From Hofstenia miamia (taxonomy: Eukaryota; Xenacoelomorpha; Acoela; Hofsteniidae): 64,000 nt of DNA. The notes under the pieces were generated by a model, which made no database searches, had not been told where the DNA came from, and worked only from the letters and a program-made list of their open reading frames with translations. Both the position numbers and the translations under genes were made by a program. Shown here in pieces: positions 12,401 through 24,409 of the stretch. Each line of letters opens with the position of its first letter. Position 1 is the first letter of the stretch. Location: contig CABFPE010000048.1 of NCBI GenBank assembly GCA_900660155.1, positions 764,868 to 828,867 of the forward strand, given 5' to 3'.

Positions 12401-14920
12401 AATTGCTACTTTGCTTGCATCACAATCTAATATGAATTGTTCATAATAGTCTGGTGTGTTGAGGGATGGTAATTTCGCCAGTTCTTATTGATATTGTCCA
12501 GTTTCTTCTGCTCCTGCCAAGTCCACACAAATGGCACTGATTTTCTCATCAATCTGGTCATCTTTGCTGTCTTGCCAGCTATGTTAGGAATAAAAGTTCC
12601 ATAATAGGTGAAGAATCCCATAATCCTCTGTATGTCTTTTTTGTTGTTTGGCTTTTCTATTTTCTGAATCATTTCTCTGGCTTTGTTCTTCAGGCATATT
12701 CTTCATTTTTCTATCATTCTTCTGAGGAACACTATTTTTTTTTGAGAATGTCACACTTATTTCCATTAATATGAAGTCCTGCATTTTCCAAGATTGTCAA
12801 CATTCTTTCCAATTTTTCCAGATGTTCTTGGATTTTGTCACTTGTCACTATGATGTCATCTATATAGGCATCAACCCCTTCCTCCATTCTATGTGTCTTA
12901 TTTTTTAGTACCTTTGTAATGTACCTCTGAAAATTTGCTGGTGCATTACAGAGTCCAAATGCCATATATATCCATTTGTATATCCCATATGGAGTTATAA
13001 ATGCTGTCTTCTCAATGTCATCCTCTTCCATCTTTACTTGCCAGTAGGCTTTGCATAAATCTAGTGTTGTAAAGTATTTGTGTTTACTGGCTTCATAGAG
13101 CATGTCCTCTATCCACAGTAGGAGATATGAGTCATTTTTCATCACTTTGTTCAACTTGTGAAAATCAGTTGCATGATCTCCTGTTCTTCTAGATGTGAGT
13201 AGTCTTCATTGTTTATTTCAGGTGTTCTATATGTGTCTTCTTCTTCTGCTTTCATCCCAATGCCCTTGAGTCAGCTTTTGGGAGTACTTGTGACTTTGAT
13301 GGTGTTTGTCCACTTGCCCTTGAGTTGGCCATGTGGAGTGCTATCCGTTTTCATTTTCAAGTCCTTGAATTGACCATGCAAATTACTTGCTCCATTGTCA
13401 TCTTCCATTGCCTTCCAAACAAGTCTGATGTTAGTTTTGATGTATTTCCCATATATTCTTACTTGAGATCTCTTCAGGTTAATGTTCTGGTTTGTAGCAT
13501 TAAGGATTGGTATTCTTCCCTTTCCACGTTTTATTGTACAGACACTAGACAGCATTGATACTCATTTGGTGTTGATGCCTTTGTTGTCATACAGCATTAT
13601 GTCAACTGTTACAGTGTCCTCCGTCTTGATTGTGTGCATCTTCCATTGATGTGGCTGTAGGTGGATGTCTTCTTGCAGTTGAAATGTAATTATTTTCTGC
13701 TTCCCTTGTTCTTCTTCAATCTCCATCTCTTCTTCTTTTACCTTTATGGTTCTGTTGGCATAGTTAATAACACATCCATTTTTTGTCAAAAAATCATTGC
13801 CTAATATGACTTCATATGGCAACAGTTTGTTGTGTGTGTCACCACCACCAAAGATTGTTCAAATGTTGTATTCACAATTCTCATTTGTACTATGTTTATC
13901 ATTGCTTTCATATTGATATAATCTCCTGATGCATTAATTTGTCTCTTATTACAACTGTTCAGGTCTTCCTGTTTGAATCCCAACTTCATAGTGCATTCAT
14001 CAGTAATTATGGACATTGCTGCTCCAGTGTTGATTGTTGCTTTCATCATTACTCCATTAATAGCTATAGTTATCATATTCATCATGTTGAGGTTTGTCAG
14101 GAGCATTATCAATGCATGGTTGTTATGAGTCAGCACTCTACTTAGTTTTCCGACTCCTCATCATTTGGCAATACTTTGTTGATTTCATCTTCTGTTTGTA
14201 GTACATCCTCTTCATCATAGTAAGCCTCTTCATCCCCAATTACATTTATCTGATTTGGGCAGTCTGGTTTTTTATGTCCTTTCTGTCCACAACCGTAACA
14301 TTTGACGTCTTTCTCTTTTACTTTTCTAGTCTTCCCGTCTTTTCCTTTCACTTTTATTATCTTTTCTTGTTTTGTTTCTGTATAGGCTTTATTTGGGATG
14401 TGTGGTTTGAGGTTGTTTCTCCAAGTTGGTCCCTCTCTATGCCATGTGGCCTTTTCATATATCTGGGCATTGTTTTCAATGGTTGCTTGTATGTCAACCA
14501 CCTTTCTACTCATTCTTTCCAACTTATCATCAACATCCCATTTTATTTCAAACTCTGTTCTGATGCTTTCAGGCATCCTCTTGCAAATATGTGAGAACAA
14601 ATCATATTTAGAATATCTGTTTTCTCTTGAACTGAGCATTAACAATCATTCAAATTGTTGCATGTAATTTCAAATGTCATCAGTTTTCTTCATCTTCATC
14701 ACATTTAGAATGATTCAGTATTGATTTTAAAAGCTTTCATTCTTGTAGTAATTCATAAAATCTCTGATTAGTAGTTGGTAGTTTCTTTTTGTTTCTGCGT
14801 CTAAGAGCAAATAGTGTTGGGAAGCTGCCCCTGTTAAGTATCATGGGAGTCTCGCCACTGCTGCCTGTTGGCTCACTTTATGCTCTGCCATCATTAATTC
14901 AAACATTTGTAGCCATTTGG
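9417..14920 (-). mobile_element. Ty3/Gypsy-like retroelement fossil with gag end and pol
   Basis: This is a minus-strand Ty3-like fossil. Parts from right to left: capsid end and CCHC nucleocapsid (about 14900-14142, CYGCGQKGHKKPDC); an aspartic-protease-like region (about 14136-13560, INTGAAMSIITDE and VILGNDFLTKNG); reverse transcriptase (about 13200-12430, with YFTTLDLCKAYWQV, AFGLCNAPANFQR and the YIDD box); RNase H-like (to about 11860); and an integrase-like region (about 11500-10750). A degenerate tail follows to 9417. It is broken in many places, so it is old. No intact LTR pair brackets it: the right side is a truncated LTR at 14925 and the left an LTR fragment at 9032. Confidence 0.85.
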
Positions 14921-14924
14921 CATA

Positions 14925-15568
14925 TATTGGCTTATTTAAATATATTTTGTCTGAACAACTTCCTAACCTACATTTATAGTTTACTACATGTACAGTCACT
15001 TTATCAGTCAATTATGGGTCATCAATTTAGATGTAAATTAGTATTAATATATTTCCTAGGTTTCAGTCATCCAACTGTTTGTTGACAATTAATTATTTTA
15101 ATACATGTAGTAATGAAATGCTAGTCAGCTAATTGAGAGAAAACCCCTATACCTAACCTATGTGCACTTTTGTGATCTGGCACAGAGACCCTAGAATCGT
15201 TCCCTGTGATGGATCCAGACCACTACTAAACACTGCTTGATTAGCTCAACATCGTACTAAATAATCAAACCATTAATATGAAACAAAATAAGAATTCCAA
15301 ATAAAATTCTTTATCAAACTCTTACAGTGGTTTTCAATCTATTTATAGTATTTCCAAAAGAAGTACCTGTCAATTCAAATTTAAACTTCTGCCAAGATGG
15401 TGGCTGAAAAATAACACATATTGTTTTTTAGTTGCATAATACAAATAAATCTTAAATAATTCTAATTGATTTGATTACAATATTTTTTTAATCATCTTTC
15501 CTTCAATCTTAATCCTTTCTGCGTGATGTTTTGCAGCTTATTTTAGATTTTACGTGGATGATGCTACA
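14925..15568 (-). repeat. Truncated long LTR, same orientation as 4556
   Basis: It matches the second half of the 1.07-kb LTR (GGCTTATTTAAATATATT onward) and reaches the true end at GATGCTACA. It adjoins the gag side of the Ty3-like fossil. Confidence 0.7.
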
Positions 15569-15578
15569 TTAGTATGAG

Positions 15579-16540
15579 TTGATAAAAATACTTTTGACTA
15601 AACAAGGGGGCAAAGTTGCTCCCATTATATTTAGCTGCCATTTTGGCAGAAGTTTAAATTTGAATCAATAGGTACTTTTCTGAAATTACTATAAATAGAT
15701 TAAAAACCTTGTAAGAGATTGATAAAGAATTTTACTTGGAATTCTTATTTTGTTCTACTTTAACGGTTTGAATATTTAATACGATGTCGAGCTAATCGAG
15801 TGGTGTTTAGTAGTGGTCTGGATCCATCACAGAGAACGATTCTAGGGTCCCTGTGCCAGACCATGAAAGTGCACATAAGTTAGGTGTAGGGGTTTTCTCT
15901 CAATTAGCCAACTAGCATTTCTTTACTACATGTATTAGAATAATTAATTGTCAACAAATGGTTGGATGACCGAAACTTAGGAAATATATTAATACTATTT
16001 TAGATCTAAATTAATGACCCATAAATGACTGATAAAGTGACCGTACATGTATTAAATTATAAATGTAAGTTAGGAAGCTGTTTGAAACAAATATATTTAA
16101 ACAAGCCAATATATTTCAGTAATGGCTACATGTACTATTTAAAGAACAGCTAGTAACAAGTCAGGTTGTGAATAGATAGAACACTTTTACAAAATAGAGT
16201 TTAAGTCGAGTTGTGCCGTGCCTTGAGTATACACTAAGCTAGGATAGGGTACACATAAACTGTATCAATTGAGCTGAGATGTGGCACTCAATCAAACGGA
16301 GGAAATGGTGAAACTGGATGTGGAGATCAGCTTCGGGCAGATGCCCATCAGAGATCATTGGATAGATTACCGCATGGCTTCGTCACCTAAATAGTGAATG
16401 GTTAATTCTAGGTTACATAAGTTAACAGAAGCAACAAGTCAAGCTGTATGTAACAAGTAAATCCTTACCCGCAGTAACACGACTAATGTTATACAGTAGC
16501 AGTAGACATATAGCAACAATGCCTGGTAGAGGATATTACA
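15579..16540 (+). repeat. Long LTR in opposite orientation
   Basis: It is the reverse complement of most of the long LTR, ending GGTAGAGGATATTACA at 16540. With 14925-15568 it forms a tail-to-tail palindrome of LTR sequence. Its outer end is missing. Confidence 0.75.
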
Positions 16541-16724
16541 ATAGACAATTAATTGAAAAGACCAAATGCAGTAGAAGGAAGCCAAATTTATTGTGTGCTT
16601 CACTACAGTAACTCTGATATTTATTACAAAAATCTGTAACTTACTACCTGGATTGTTTACAGTTTCAAAGCACAATTTCCCTCGCAAAGTTAAAATGAGC
16701 AATCACATGTAATAGTAGTTAAGA
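16541..16724 (+). repeat. Spacer also found next to the LTR at 43.6 kb
   Basis: The reverse complement matches 43617-43780 (TGTGATTGCTC, TTGC.AGGGAAA.TGTGCTT, GTAA.CAAT..CAGGTA). It links the inverted arm at 16725 to the LTR copy, so it may be part of the element into which the LTR inserted. Confidence 0.5.
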
Positions 16725-17112
16725 AGGGCTAGACCCCGTTCCAATGGGACACCCTGAAGTTCTCGTAACACCTGTGGCTATTTGCCATGTGGAAATGAGA
16801 CAATTCTATTGGACGCCATCTAGCGACAAAATATTTTTGACAAAACTAAATTGAGCAAATTAATTTTTTAGACAATTTGTTTAGAACAAAGTGGATATTT
16901 TTGATTTTTAGGATTTAGGCAAACTGATTTTTTTGATGACAAATTTCACTTAGAGCGTCTTTGTTGTAACAATGTTTAAACATGCAACACCATGGTTAAG
17001 GAAAACAATTCATAGATCCAAACCCCAAATATTTCAAACAAAATATGATGTATTATTTGCATTAGAGCGTGTTTCTAACCGCGTTAATATTGATCAAATA
17101 AATATGCAAGAG
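16725..17112 (+). repeat. Right arm of the long inverted repeat, cut by gap
   Basis: It shares GGACACCCTGAAGTTCT, GGACGCCATCTAGCGAC, AAACATGCAACACCATGG and TTAGAGCGTGTTTCTAA with the reverse complement of 1-636. It has only about one 99-bp subrepeat against four in the left arm. The N gap begins at 17113. Confidence 0.7.
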
Positions 17113-18112
17113 NNNNNNNNNNNNNNNNNNNNNNNNNNNNNNNNNNNNNNNNNNNNNNNNNNNNNNNNNNNNNNNNNNNNNNNNNNNNNNNNNNNNNNNN
17201 NNNNNNNNNNNNNNNNNNNNNNNNNNNNNNNNNNNNNNNNNNNNNNNNNNNNNNNNNNNNNNNNNNNNNNNNNNNNNNNNNNNNNNNNNNNNNNNNNNNN
17301 NNNNNNNNNNNNNNNNNNNNNNNNNNNNNNNNNNNNNNNNNNNNNNNNNNNNNNNNNNNNNNNNNNNNNNNNNNNNNNNNNNNNNNNNNNNNNNNNNNNN
17401 NNNNNNNNNNNNNNNNNNNNNNNNNNNNNNNNNNNNNNNNNNNNNNNNNNNNNNNNNNNNNNNNNNNNNNNNNNNNNNNNNNNNNNNNNNNNNNNNNNNN
17501 NNNNNNNNNNNNNNNNNNNNNNNNNNNNNNNNNNNNNNNNNNNNNNNNNNNNNNNNNNNNNNNNNNNNNNNNNNNNNNNNNNNNNNNNNNNNNNNNNNNN
17601 NNNNNNNNNNNNNNNNNNNNNNNNNNNNNNNNNNNNNNNNNNNNNNNNNNNNNNNNNNNNNNNNNNNNNNNNNNNNNNNNNNNNNNNNNNNNNNNNNNNN
17701 NNNNNNNNNNNNNNNNNNNNNNNNNNNNNNNNNNNNNNNNNNNNNNNNNNNNNNNNNNNNNNNNNNNNNNNNNNNNNNNNNNNNNNNNNNNNNNNNNNNN
17801 NNNNNNNNNNNNNNNNNNNNNNNNNNNNNNNNNNNNNNNNNNNNNNNNNNNNNNNNNNNNNNNNNNNNNNNNNNNNNNNNNNNNNNNNNNNNNNNNNNNN
17901 NNNNNNNNNNNNNNNNNNNNNNNNNNNNNNNNNNNNNNNNNNNNNNNNNNNNNNNNNNNNNNNNNNNNNNNNNNNNNNNNNNNNNNNNNNNNNNNNNNNN
18001 NNNNNNNNNNNNNNNNNNNNNNNNNNNNNNNNNNNNNNNNNNNNNNNNNNNNNNNNNNNNNNNNNNNNNNNNNNNNNNNNNNNNNNNNNNNNNNNNNNNN
18101 NNNNNNNNNNNN
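17113..18112. other. Assembly gap of exactly 1000 N
   Basis: The round size marks a scaffold join of unknown true length. Order and orientation of the flanking contigs are not shown by the sequence. Confidence 0.99.
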
Positions 18113-18557
18113 AGAAGAAATGTGCCCTCACATTTTTGAAGACATCAATTGCATAATGCAAAATAAACCATGGACTTGGCAGCAAGATGGTGCAAAGCCA
18201 CACACAGCAGTCGCAACAATTAATTGAACCAAGTGAATGGCCTTCAAAAAGTCCAGATTTAAACGTAATGGACTACTGCATGTGGAGCATTTTACTGTCT
18301 CATCTTCAACAAAAGCGTGGACAGATAACTGATATTGAAATGCTTAAAGATGTTTTGACACAGGCGTGGAATCAAATACCTGAGACAACTATCCAGTCAG
18401 CCACCTCAGCATGGGTGCAACGTTTGAGGCGATGCGCTGAAGTCCGTGGTGCTCATCTTGAACATTATTGATATTACGATATTGTGTTTTATTTAAACCA
18501 ACATTTTAAATACACACTTTAATATATCTGGGATTTCCTGGTTTTTTACTGAACAAC
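18113..18557 (+). mobile_element. Mariner 3' fragment, catalytic part
   Basis: It matches 28946-29407 of the complete mariner in this window, including EEMCPH, the second catalytic Asp in WQQDGAKPHT and the third in SPDLNVMDY. About 40 nt coding for WLRENTPDF are absent relative to the other copy. It lacks the outermost inverted-repeat bases, breaking at TTTACTGAACA. The left side is cut by the gap. Confidence 0.85.
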
Positions 18558-18762
18558 ATTTCTAAAAGATATATTTAAGGTGGATCTAGCACATTTTCGA
18601 TAATGAGCAAAAAGCTCTTCGACTGATGACCTCCAAAGTGACCAAACAAAGCGTATTATTGTTAGAAATCCATTTGAGTATTTTGTAAGTAATCCGCTAA
18701 GTCATCCTAACCACTGCAAATTTTTTAAAAACAAAGAGCAGCGTCTGAAGTTAGGGATCAAA

Positions 18763-19065
18763 TTATGTTATGATTTCAGTGACATGACATAAATGCTGCC
18801 ATAAAATTTGCAAATTAGAATCAGTTGACTCATATATAGGTCCTATGAATGAATAATTCTTGGTATGCATATGCAGATTACAAATGTCAAAAAAGGTACG
18901 AATAATTCTAATAAATTCTGCAGTGTTGCTAGGGATTTGTTTTGTTGAAGAATGCCCTTCCAATGCTGAAGAGGTAGTTCTACTAAATACGTTAAACGCC
19001 AATGATATTTTTGGCGCAATATGTTGTTCAATTATATAGAAGAGGAGTTTAATAAAGATTGACAT
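18763..19065 (-). pseudogene. P-element transposase fragment, unit 1
   Basis: This 100-codon minus-strand frame resembles the central part of P-element/THAP9 transposases. It has a lysine-poor version of the MKVKLAAQ-FS-SVASAL block (APKISLAFNVFSRTTSSAL), then TAEFIRIIRTFFDICNLH, matching the family's GTAEF-x-LFD-LNSR block. An upstream stretch outside this frame (DWNHLRIL) fits the preceding P region, so the coding region extends beyond the ORF but shifted. The fragment has neither a start region nor a C-terminus. The assignment rests on motif memory, not a search. Confidence 0.65.
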
Positions 19066-19790
19066 ATTAAAGATGCCCTTTCAACATCATAAAGGATTCT
19101 CAAATGATTCCAATCAGCCGTGAAAATATCTGTGATTTCACCCGAATCTTCCATAGAAAGGGCATCATTATAATCCAACTTGTCTTCTCATTAATTTAGC
19201 AATTTGTTTACATGAAACTCAACTTCAGGAATAGAAGAGATATCTCCTATCAACTCAGAATACTGCTCTCTGCTCAACAGTATGGCGGGACTGAAAAATT
19301 GCCTTCACTTTGGAGCATTTTACTGTCTCATCTTCAACAAAAGCGTGGAAAGATAACTGATATTGAAATGCTTAAAGAGGTTTTGACACAAGCGTGGAAT
19401 CAAATAACCGAGACAACTATCCAGTCAGCCACCTCTGCATGGATGCAACTTTTGATTCGATGCGCTGAAGTCCGTGGTGCTCATCTTGAACATTATTGAT
19501 ATTACGATATTGTGTTTTATTTAAACCAACATTTTAAATACACACTTTAATATATCTGGGATTTCCTGGTTTTTTACTGAACAACATTTCTAAAAGATAT
19601 ATTTAAGGTGGATCTAGCACATTTTCGATAATGAGCAAAAAGCTCTTCGACTGATGACCTCCAAAGTGACCAAACAAAGCGTATTATTGTTAGAAATCCA
19701 TTTGAGTATTTTGTAAGTAATCCGCTAAGTCATCCTAACCACTGCAAATTTTTTAAAAACAAAGAGCAGCGTCTGAAGTTAGGGATCAAA

Positions 19791-20093
19791 TTATGTTATG
19801 ATTTCAGTGACATGACATAAATGCTGCCATAAAATTTGCAAATTAGAATCAGTTGACTCATATATAGGTCCTATGAATGAATAATTCTTGGTATGCATAT
19901 GCAGATTACAAATGTCAAAAAAGGTACGAATAATTCTAATAAATTCTGCAGTGTTGCTAGGGATTTGTTTTGTTGAAGAATGCCCTTCCAATGCTGAAGA
20001 GGTAGTTCTACTAAATACGTTAAACGCCAATGATATTTTTGGCGCAATATGTTGTTCAATTATATAGAAGAGGAGTTTAATAAAGATTGACAT
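19791..20093 (-). pseudogene. P-element transposase fragment, unit 2
   Basis: It is identical in translation to the fragment in unit 1 and is a copy of it by tandem duplication. Confidence 0.65.
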
Positions 20094-20818
20094 ATTAAAG
20101 ATGCCCTTTCAACATCATAAAGGATTCTCAAATGATTCCAATCAGCCGTGAAAATATCTGTGATTTCACCCGAATCTTCCATAGAAAGGGCATCATTATA
20201 ATCCAACTTGTCTTCTCATTAATTTAGCAATTTGTTTACATGAAACTCAACTTCAGGAATAGAAGAGATATCTCCTATCAACTCAGAATACTGCTCTCTG
20301 CTCAACAGTATGGCGGGACTGAAAAATTGCCTTCACTTTGGAGCATTTTACTGTCTCATCTTCAACAAAAGCGTGGAAAGATAACTGATATTGAAATGCT
20401 TAAAGAGGTTTTGACACAAGCGTGGAATCAAATAACCGAGACAACTATCCAGTCAGCCACCTCTGCATGGATGCAACTTTTGATTCGATGCGCTGAAGTC
20501 CGTGGTGCTCATCTTGAACATTATTGATATTACGATATTGTGTTTTATTTAAACCAACATTTTAAATACACACTTTAATATATCTGGAATTTCCTGGTTT
20601 TTTTCTGAACAACATTTCTAAAAGATATATTTAAGGTGGATCTAGCACATTTTCGATAATGAGCAAAAAGCTCTTCGACTGATGACCTCCAAAGTGACCA
20701 AACAAAGCGTATTATTGTTAGAAATCCATTTGAGTATTTTGTAAGTAATCCGCTAAGTCATCCTAACCACTGCAAATTTTTTAAAAACAAAGAGCAGCGT
20801 CTGAAGTTAGGGATCAAA

Positions 20819-21121
20819 TTATGTTATGATTTCAGTGACATGACATAAATGCTGCCATAAAATTTGCAAATTAGAATCAGTTGACTCATATATAGGTCCT
20901 ATGAATGAATAATTCTTGGTATGCATATGCAGATTACAAATGTCAAAAAAGGTACGAATAATTCTAATAAATTCTGCAGTGTTGCTAGGGATTTGTTTTG
21001 TTGAAGAATGCCCTTCCAATGCTGAAGAGGTAGTTCTACTAAATACGTTAAACGCCAATGATATTTTTGGCGCAATATGTTGTTCAATTATATAGAAGAG
21101 GAGTTTAATAAAGATTGACAT
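20819..21121 (-). pseudogene. P-element transposase fragment, unit 3
   Basis: It is identical in translation to units 1 and 2. The flanking mariner-derived sequence of this unit differs by a few bases (TCTGGAATTTCCTGG). Confidence 0.65.
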
Positions 21122-21366
21122 ATTAAAGATGCCCTTTCAACATCATAAAGGATTCTCAAATGATTCCAATCAGCCGTGAAAATATCTGTGATTTCACCCG
21201 AATCTTCCATAGAAAGGGCATCATTATAATCCAACTTGTCTTCTCATTAATTTAGCAATTTGTTTACATGAAACTCAACTTCAGGAATAGAAGAGATATC
21301 TCCTATCAACTCAGAATACTGCTCTCTGCTCAACAGTATGGCGGGACTGAAAAATTGCCTTCACTT

Positions 21367-23845
21367 TGGACATCCCACTCATGCAGCTTGGCATTGACTA
21401 TTTCCCTCAACCCATCTTACCTAAGCAACAAAGACGAAATAAAATAATAATAAGCAGTCTGGGAAACGCCGTACCTTTCATCAATAATGGCATCCTTCAG
21501 AGAGTCAATGAGTTAACATTGTCATATTTAATAAATTTTTTTACATTCGATCGTGTTTTCTTATTTAACATGGTAGCAGAAAATGGTTGTTAATGATATC
21601 AGTCCGTTCAAGAATCATACAATTTTTAATCCATGATAACTATGAAAATTGGAAAAAAAGTAAACCTGTAGTCTCATTTCTGATTTAGACAAGAAAAAAG
21701 ACAATAGCTGTTTTTTTAAGTTGTAGAAACCATGCTAAGGACAGTAATTGGAACTTGACTGAGAACATTTTGAATTGTGAGAATGGATTCGATCGCCTTA
21801 TTGATAAAAAATTAGACATCTTACAATTTCGTAGGATGATGAGTCATACAATTTGTCAACACTAGAAAGTCATTTTTGATACCAATAATAATAAATGACT
21901 TGATTAGCTGCTGAAGGCAAACACTTCAAAAATATAAAAACAAGTCGAATTTTACGACAGCGAGGAAAGTCACAGGAGTTGAAATAAGAGCAGATGGAAG
22001 AGTAGGCGAAGTTGGAGAAGGGCTCAGCAAAGAGGCAAGACATCAGAGATTTCTCGATTCCAAGTACGTTGTAAACATAATACTTTAACTTGGAGGCCAG
22101 AAAAAAGTCAATCAAAATGCAAACCATTGGCAGAAGATGTTGTTTGTTTGGTTCAACCAATTCATTCTGGAAATTATTGTTGAAATTATATTTATAATTC
22201 TACGTTTTGCATCAAATTTGAATATTCCTCACTCACCAACAAATCTCCAATCTCATTTAGTGAATGCCGAAGCTGTACATACCACCAATGCAAATCTTGT
22301 GGAAATTTGACACGTAGAAAATGTTACTTCAAAAGAAAATTGCAACTGTTGTGCATTTCATGAGGCTCTCTAAATTTTGGTCTAACTGGGTTTTCTTCAA
22401 TAGGGTCCATATGTATGACCTACTTGTAAAATTTATCTTCGCATATTGTAATTAAATATTTTCCCAAATATACAATTAAATGCTGCAAGGAAATTAATCA
22501 ACCAAAACGTGTATATTTGAATAGTAAATGTAGTTAATTTATTGAAAACATGGGTTAAAATATAATTTAATAAATGAAGAATAGAATATTGATGAATATT
22601 GAATTGACCTATAATAAGTTTTTCATAGTATATATATATTCTACATGTTTGTTTCAAATTATACATTGAAAACACGGAAAATTATTTTGTAGAGCTAACA
22701 CACATAAACAGATCAAATTTTAGCAATCCAGCGGAGCTTAAACTGGATCATTAAAAGGCGATTTGATAGTTAACGTCGTACTGGTGGACTAAGCAAGGTA
22801 GTCTATATAATGTGTGTGTGTTACTCATGTATGCATTGGTCTTACAATTGTCCACATGGAAATGATAACATTACCAGCTATTGTACTGCAGATAACTCTA
22901 GTTCAGACAAAGCAAACGCATATTTTACATCAGACAAAATCAATATGATAAACACTTAAGCATCATTAGGTATCATTGATACAGCATGTGCACGCACTGT
23001 TATCGGTAAAATATGATTAACCAGGTAGCGTAATTTTGTTAGTGTATGTAAATCAGAATTGAATGTCACGAATTTGAGGTAGTCTTCGATTGTTTGTATC
23101 ATTAAGGTCACTAAAACGAATGGAAGAAAAAATAGATGCAAAAACAGATGAAATATTTTAAAATGAAATTTGCCGTTATGATTAAGCAATAAAACAAAGC
23201 ATTATGTATATTTCAAATGTATTGAATAAAAATTGTATTTTGGATAAACAACTTATCAAATTGCTAATTAATTTGAACATCCTCCCGCAAAGAAATTAAT
23301 TGGACTATTGGATATTACGAGCGTGACGAACAATAAAGCTTGTGTTAATAAACTGGTAAAAGAATGTCAAATTTATCAATTGTCTTCTGAGCCTAAGCTC
23401 AATCCTAGTGTCTCCTTCCTTTGTTGAAAGAAGTTAATCACTTGAATTGTTATGGATAACTTGCACAATCGAAAACCCCAATGAATTTTACATATTATTG
23501 ATATGAAGATTCAGCTTCGCAGTTCCCTCCTTTAGCTTAATGTTTACCTTGACAGGATTATTTTGATTCCCGGATCACCACAGGTGTTAAGCTCTGCTTA
23601 TTAATTACGCCTAAAATGTTTATCTTTCTGTGTCACCGGCTCCAGGAAGAGGCACAATGACTATATCTCACATTCATTGTTCTCCAATCAACGTCTCCAT
23701 CACATGGACATATTGTATTCAAAGGCAAACACATCTGCAAAAAAATATTTAGGAGAACGTTGAATACCGCAGAAGTTCGAATAAAATAATTTATATATAT
23801 ATTGTTCGCTTTTCTATTCTCTGTGAGAATAAAGTCTTTTATTAT

Positions 23846-23849
<4 letters not shown>
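21367..23849. other. AT-rich stretch without a recognised gene
   Basis: No exon of the neighbouring zinc-finger gene is evident. A minus-strand stretch around 22330-22200 (FPQDLHWWYVQLRHSLNEI) reads like degraded coding sequence from an unrecognised source, and 22160-21870 holds a 96-codon frame without known motifs. The rest shows only short chance ORFs. Confidence 0.4.

Positions 23850-23883
<34 letters not shown>
23850..23883. repeat. (TA)n microsatellite
   Basis: About 17 TA units lie next to a lone copy of the 132-bp satellite. The main satellite array at 37431 is also preceded by a TA tract. Confidence 0.9.
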
Positions 23884-23885
<2 letters not shown>

Positions 23886-24060
23886 TTTTTGATTTAAAGC
23901 AATATTCACCCATACATTTTTTATCCTAGATGACAACTTTGTTGTCATTAAACTGATGAAATTTAATATCAAATTCCCGCTTTAATTTCATATATTGTCA
24001 TCTTGTTTTTGCTTCAAAGCAATATTCAACCAAATGTTTTTACTAAGTTGGCAAATGTGT
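23884..24060 (-). repeat. Diverged 132-bp satellite, about 1.4 units, inverted
   Basis: Its reverse complement matches the unit repeated at 37431-39098. Landmarks are TGACAACTTTGTTGTCATTAA, TGATGAAAT.TAATATCAAAT and TCATATATTGTCATCTTG. It is far more diverged than units in the big array. It ends about 70 bp upstream of the first plus-strand zinc-finger exon. Confidence 0.8.
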
Positions 24061-24128
24061 TTGCAATGTTTTATTTCAATATTTTTCTAGAAGAATTCTG
24101 TTAAGTTTTTTATATTCAATTGCTTTAG

Positions 24129-24332
24129 GAAAAACTAGCATGATTATTCCGAACGGTGATTGGCTCTGTACTCTATGTGATAACAACAATTTCGCAAGAA
24201 GAACTAAGTGTAATCGTTGTGGGGTGCCTAAACCACAAATGAGTGACGATGGATCGACTTGTGTTGTTCCAGCTGGGTTGGGTTCAGGTTATCACCAAGG
24301 TCCTCCGCCTTCTCATCTTCCAAGGCCAATGT
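24129..24332 (+). CDS. RanBP2-type zinc-finger gene, exon A (finger 2)
   Basis: An internal exon codes for one RanBP2-type zinc finger: GDWLCTLCDNNNFARRTKC then NRC. The pattern is W-x-C-x2-C-x3-N-x6-C-x2-C with the NFARR core. Fingers of this family (ZRANB2-like) bind single-stranded GGU-containing RNA by a Trp sandwiched between guanines and often act in splicing; that role is inferred here. A polypyrimidine tract and AG end at 24128. The exon opens with two bases completing a codon (phase 1), so the ATG at 24140 is probably not the start. The 3' end is uncertain: 24332 (T|GTTCGT) keeps phase 1, but CAG|GTTATC after 24287 is an alternative. Confidence 0.75.
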
Positions 24333-24409
24333 GTTCGTATTCACTATTTTATGTTTCTATTTAGAACATTTCCTGTTAGTAAAATTTTTGTAATGTGTAT
24401 TTTCTTTAG

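Larger units (their letters stand above)
18283..21366 (+). repeat. Three tandem 1028-bp units, mariner tail plus P fragment
   Basis: Units are 18283-19310, 19311-20338 and 20339-21366, each exactly 1028 bp. Each starts TGGAGCATTTTACTGTC with about 275 bp of mariner 3' sequence (transposase C-terminus ending RGAHLEHY, then the inner part of the inverted repeat). About 750 bp of P-transposase-like sequence on the other strand follows. The P part is virtually identical in all three. The mariner part of unit 1 keeps the standard sequence, while units 2 and 3 share several private changes. The array ends where TGGAGCAT would recur at 21367. Confidence 0.95.

Noticed and set aside
16972-18203. Long reading frames of 369-394 codons across the first gap
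   Set aside because: They are almost entirely N; only the short flanks are real and they belong to the repeat arm and the mariner fragment.
21870-22160. 96-codon minus-strand frame as a host gene
   Set aside because: No motif, no splice context, and composition typical of AT-rich chance frames; left as unassigned.
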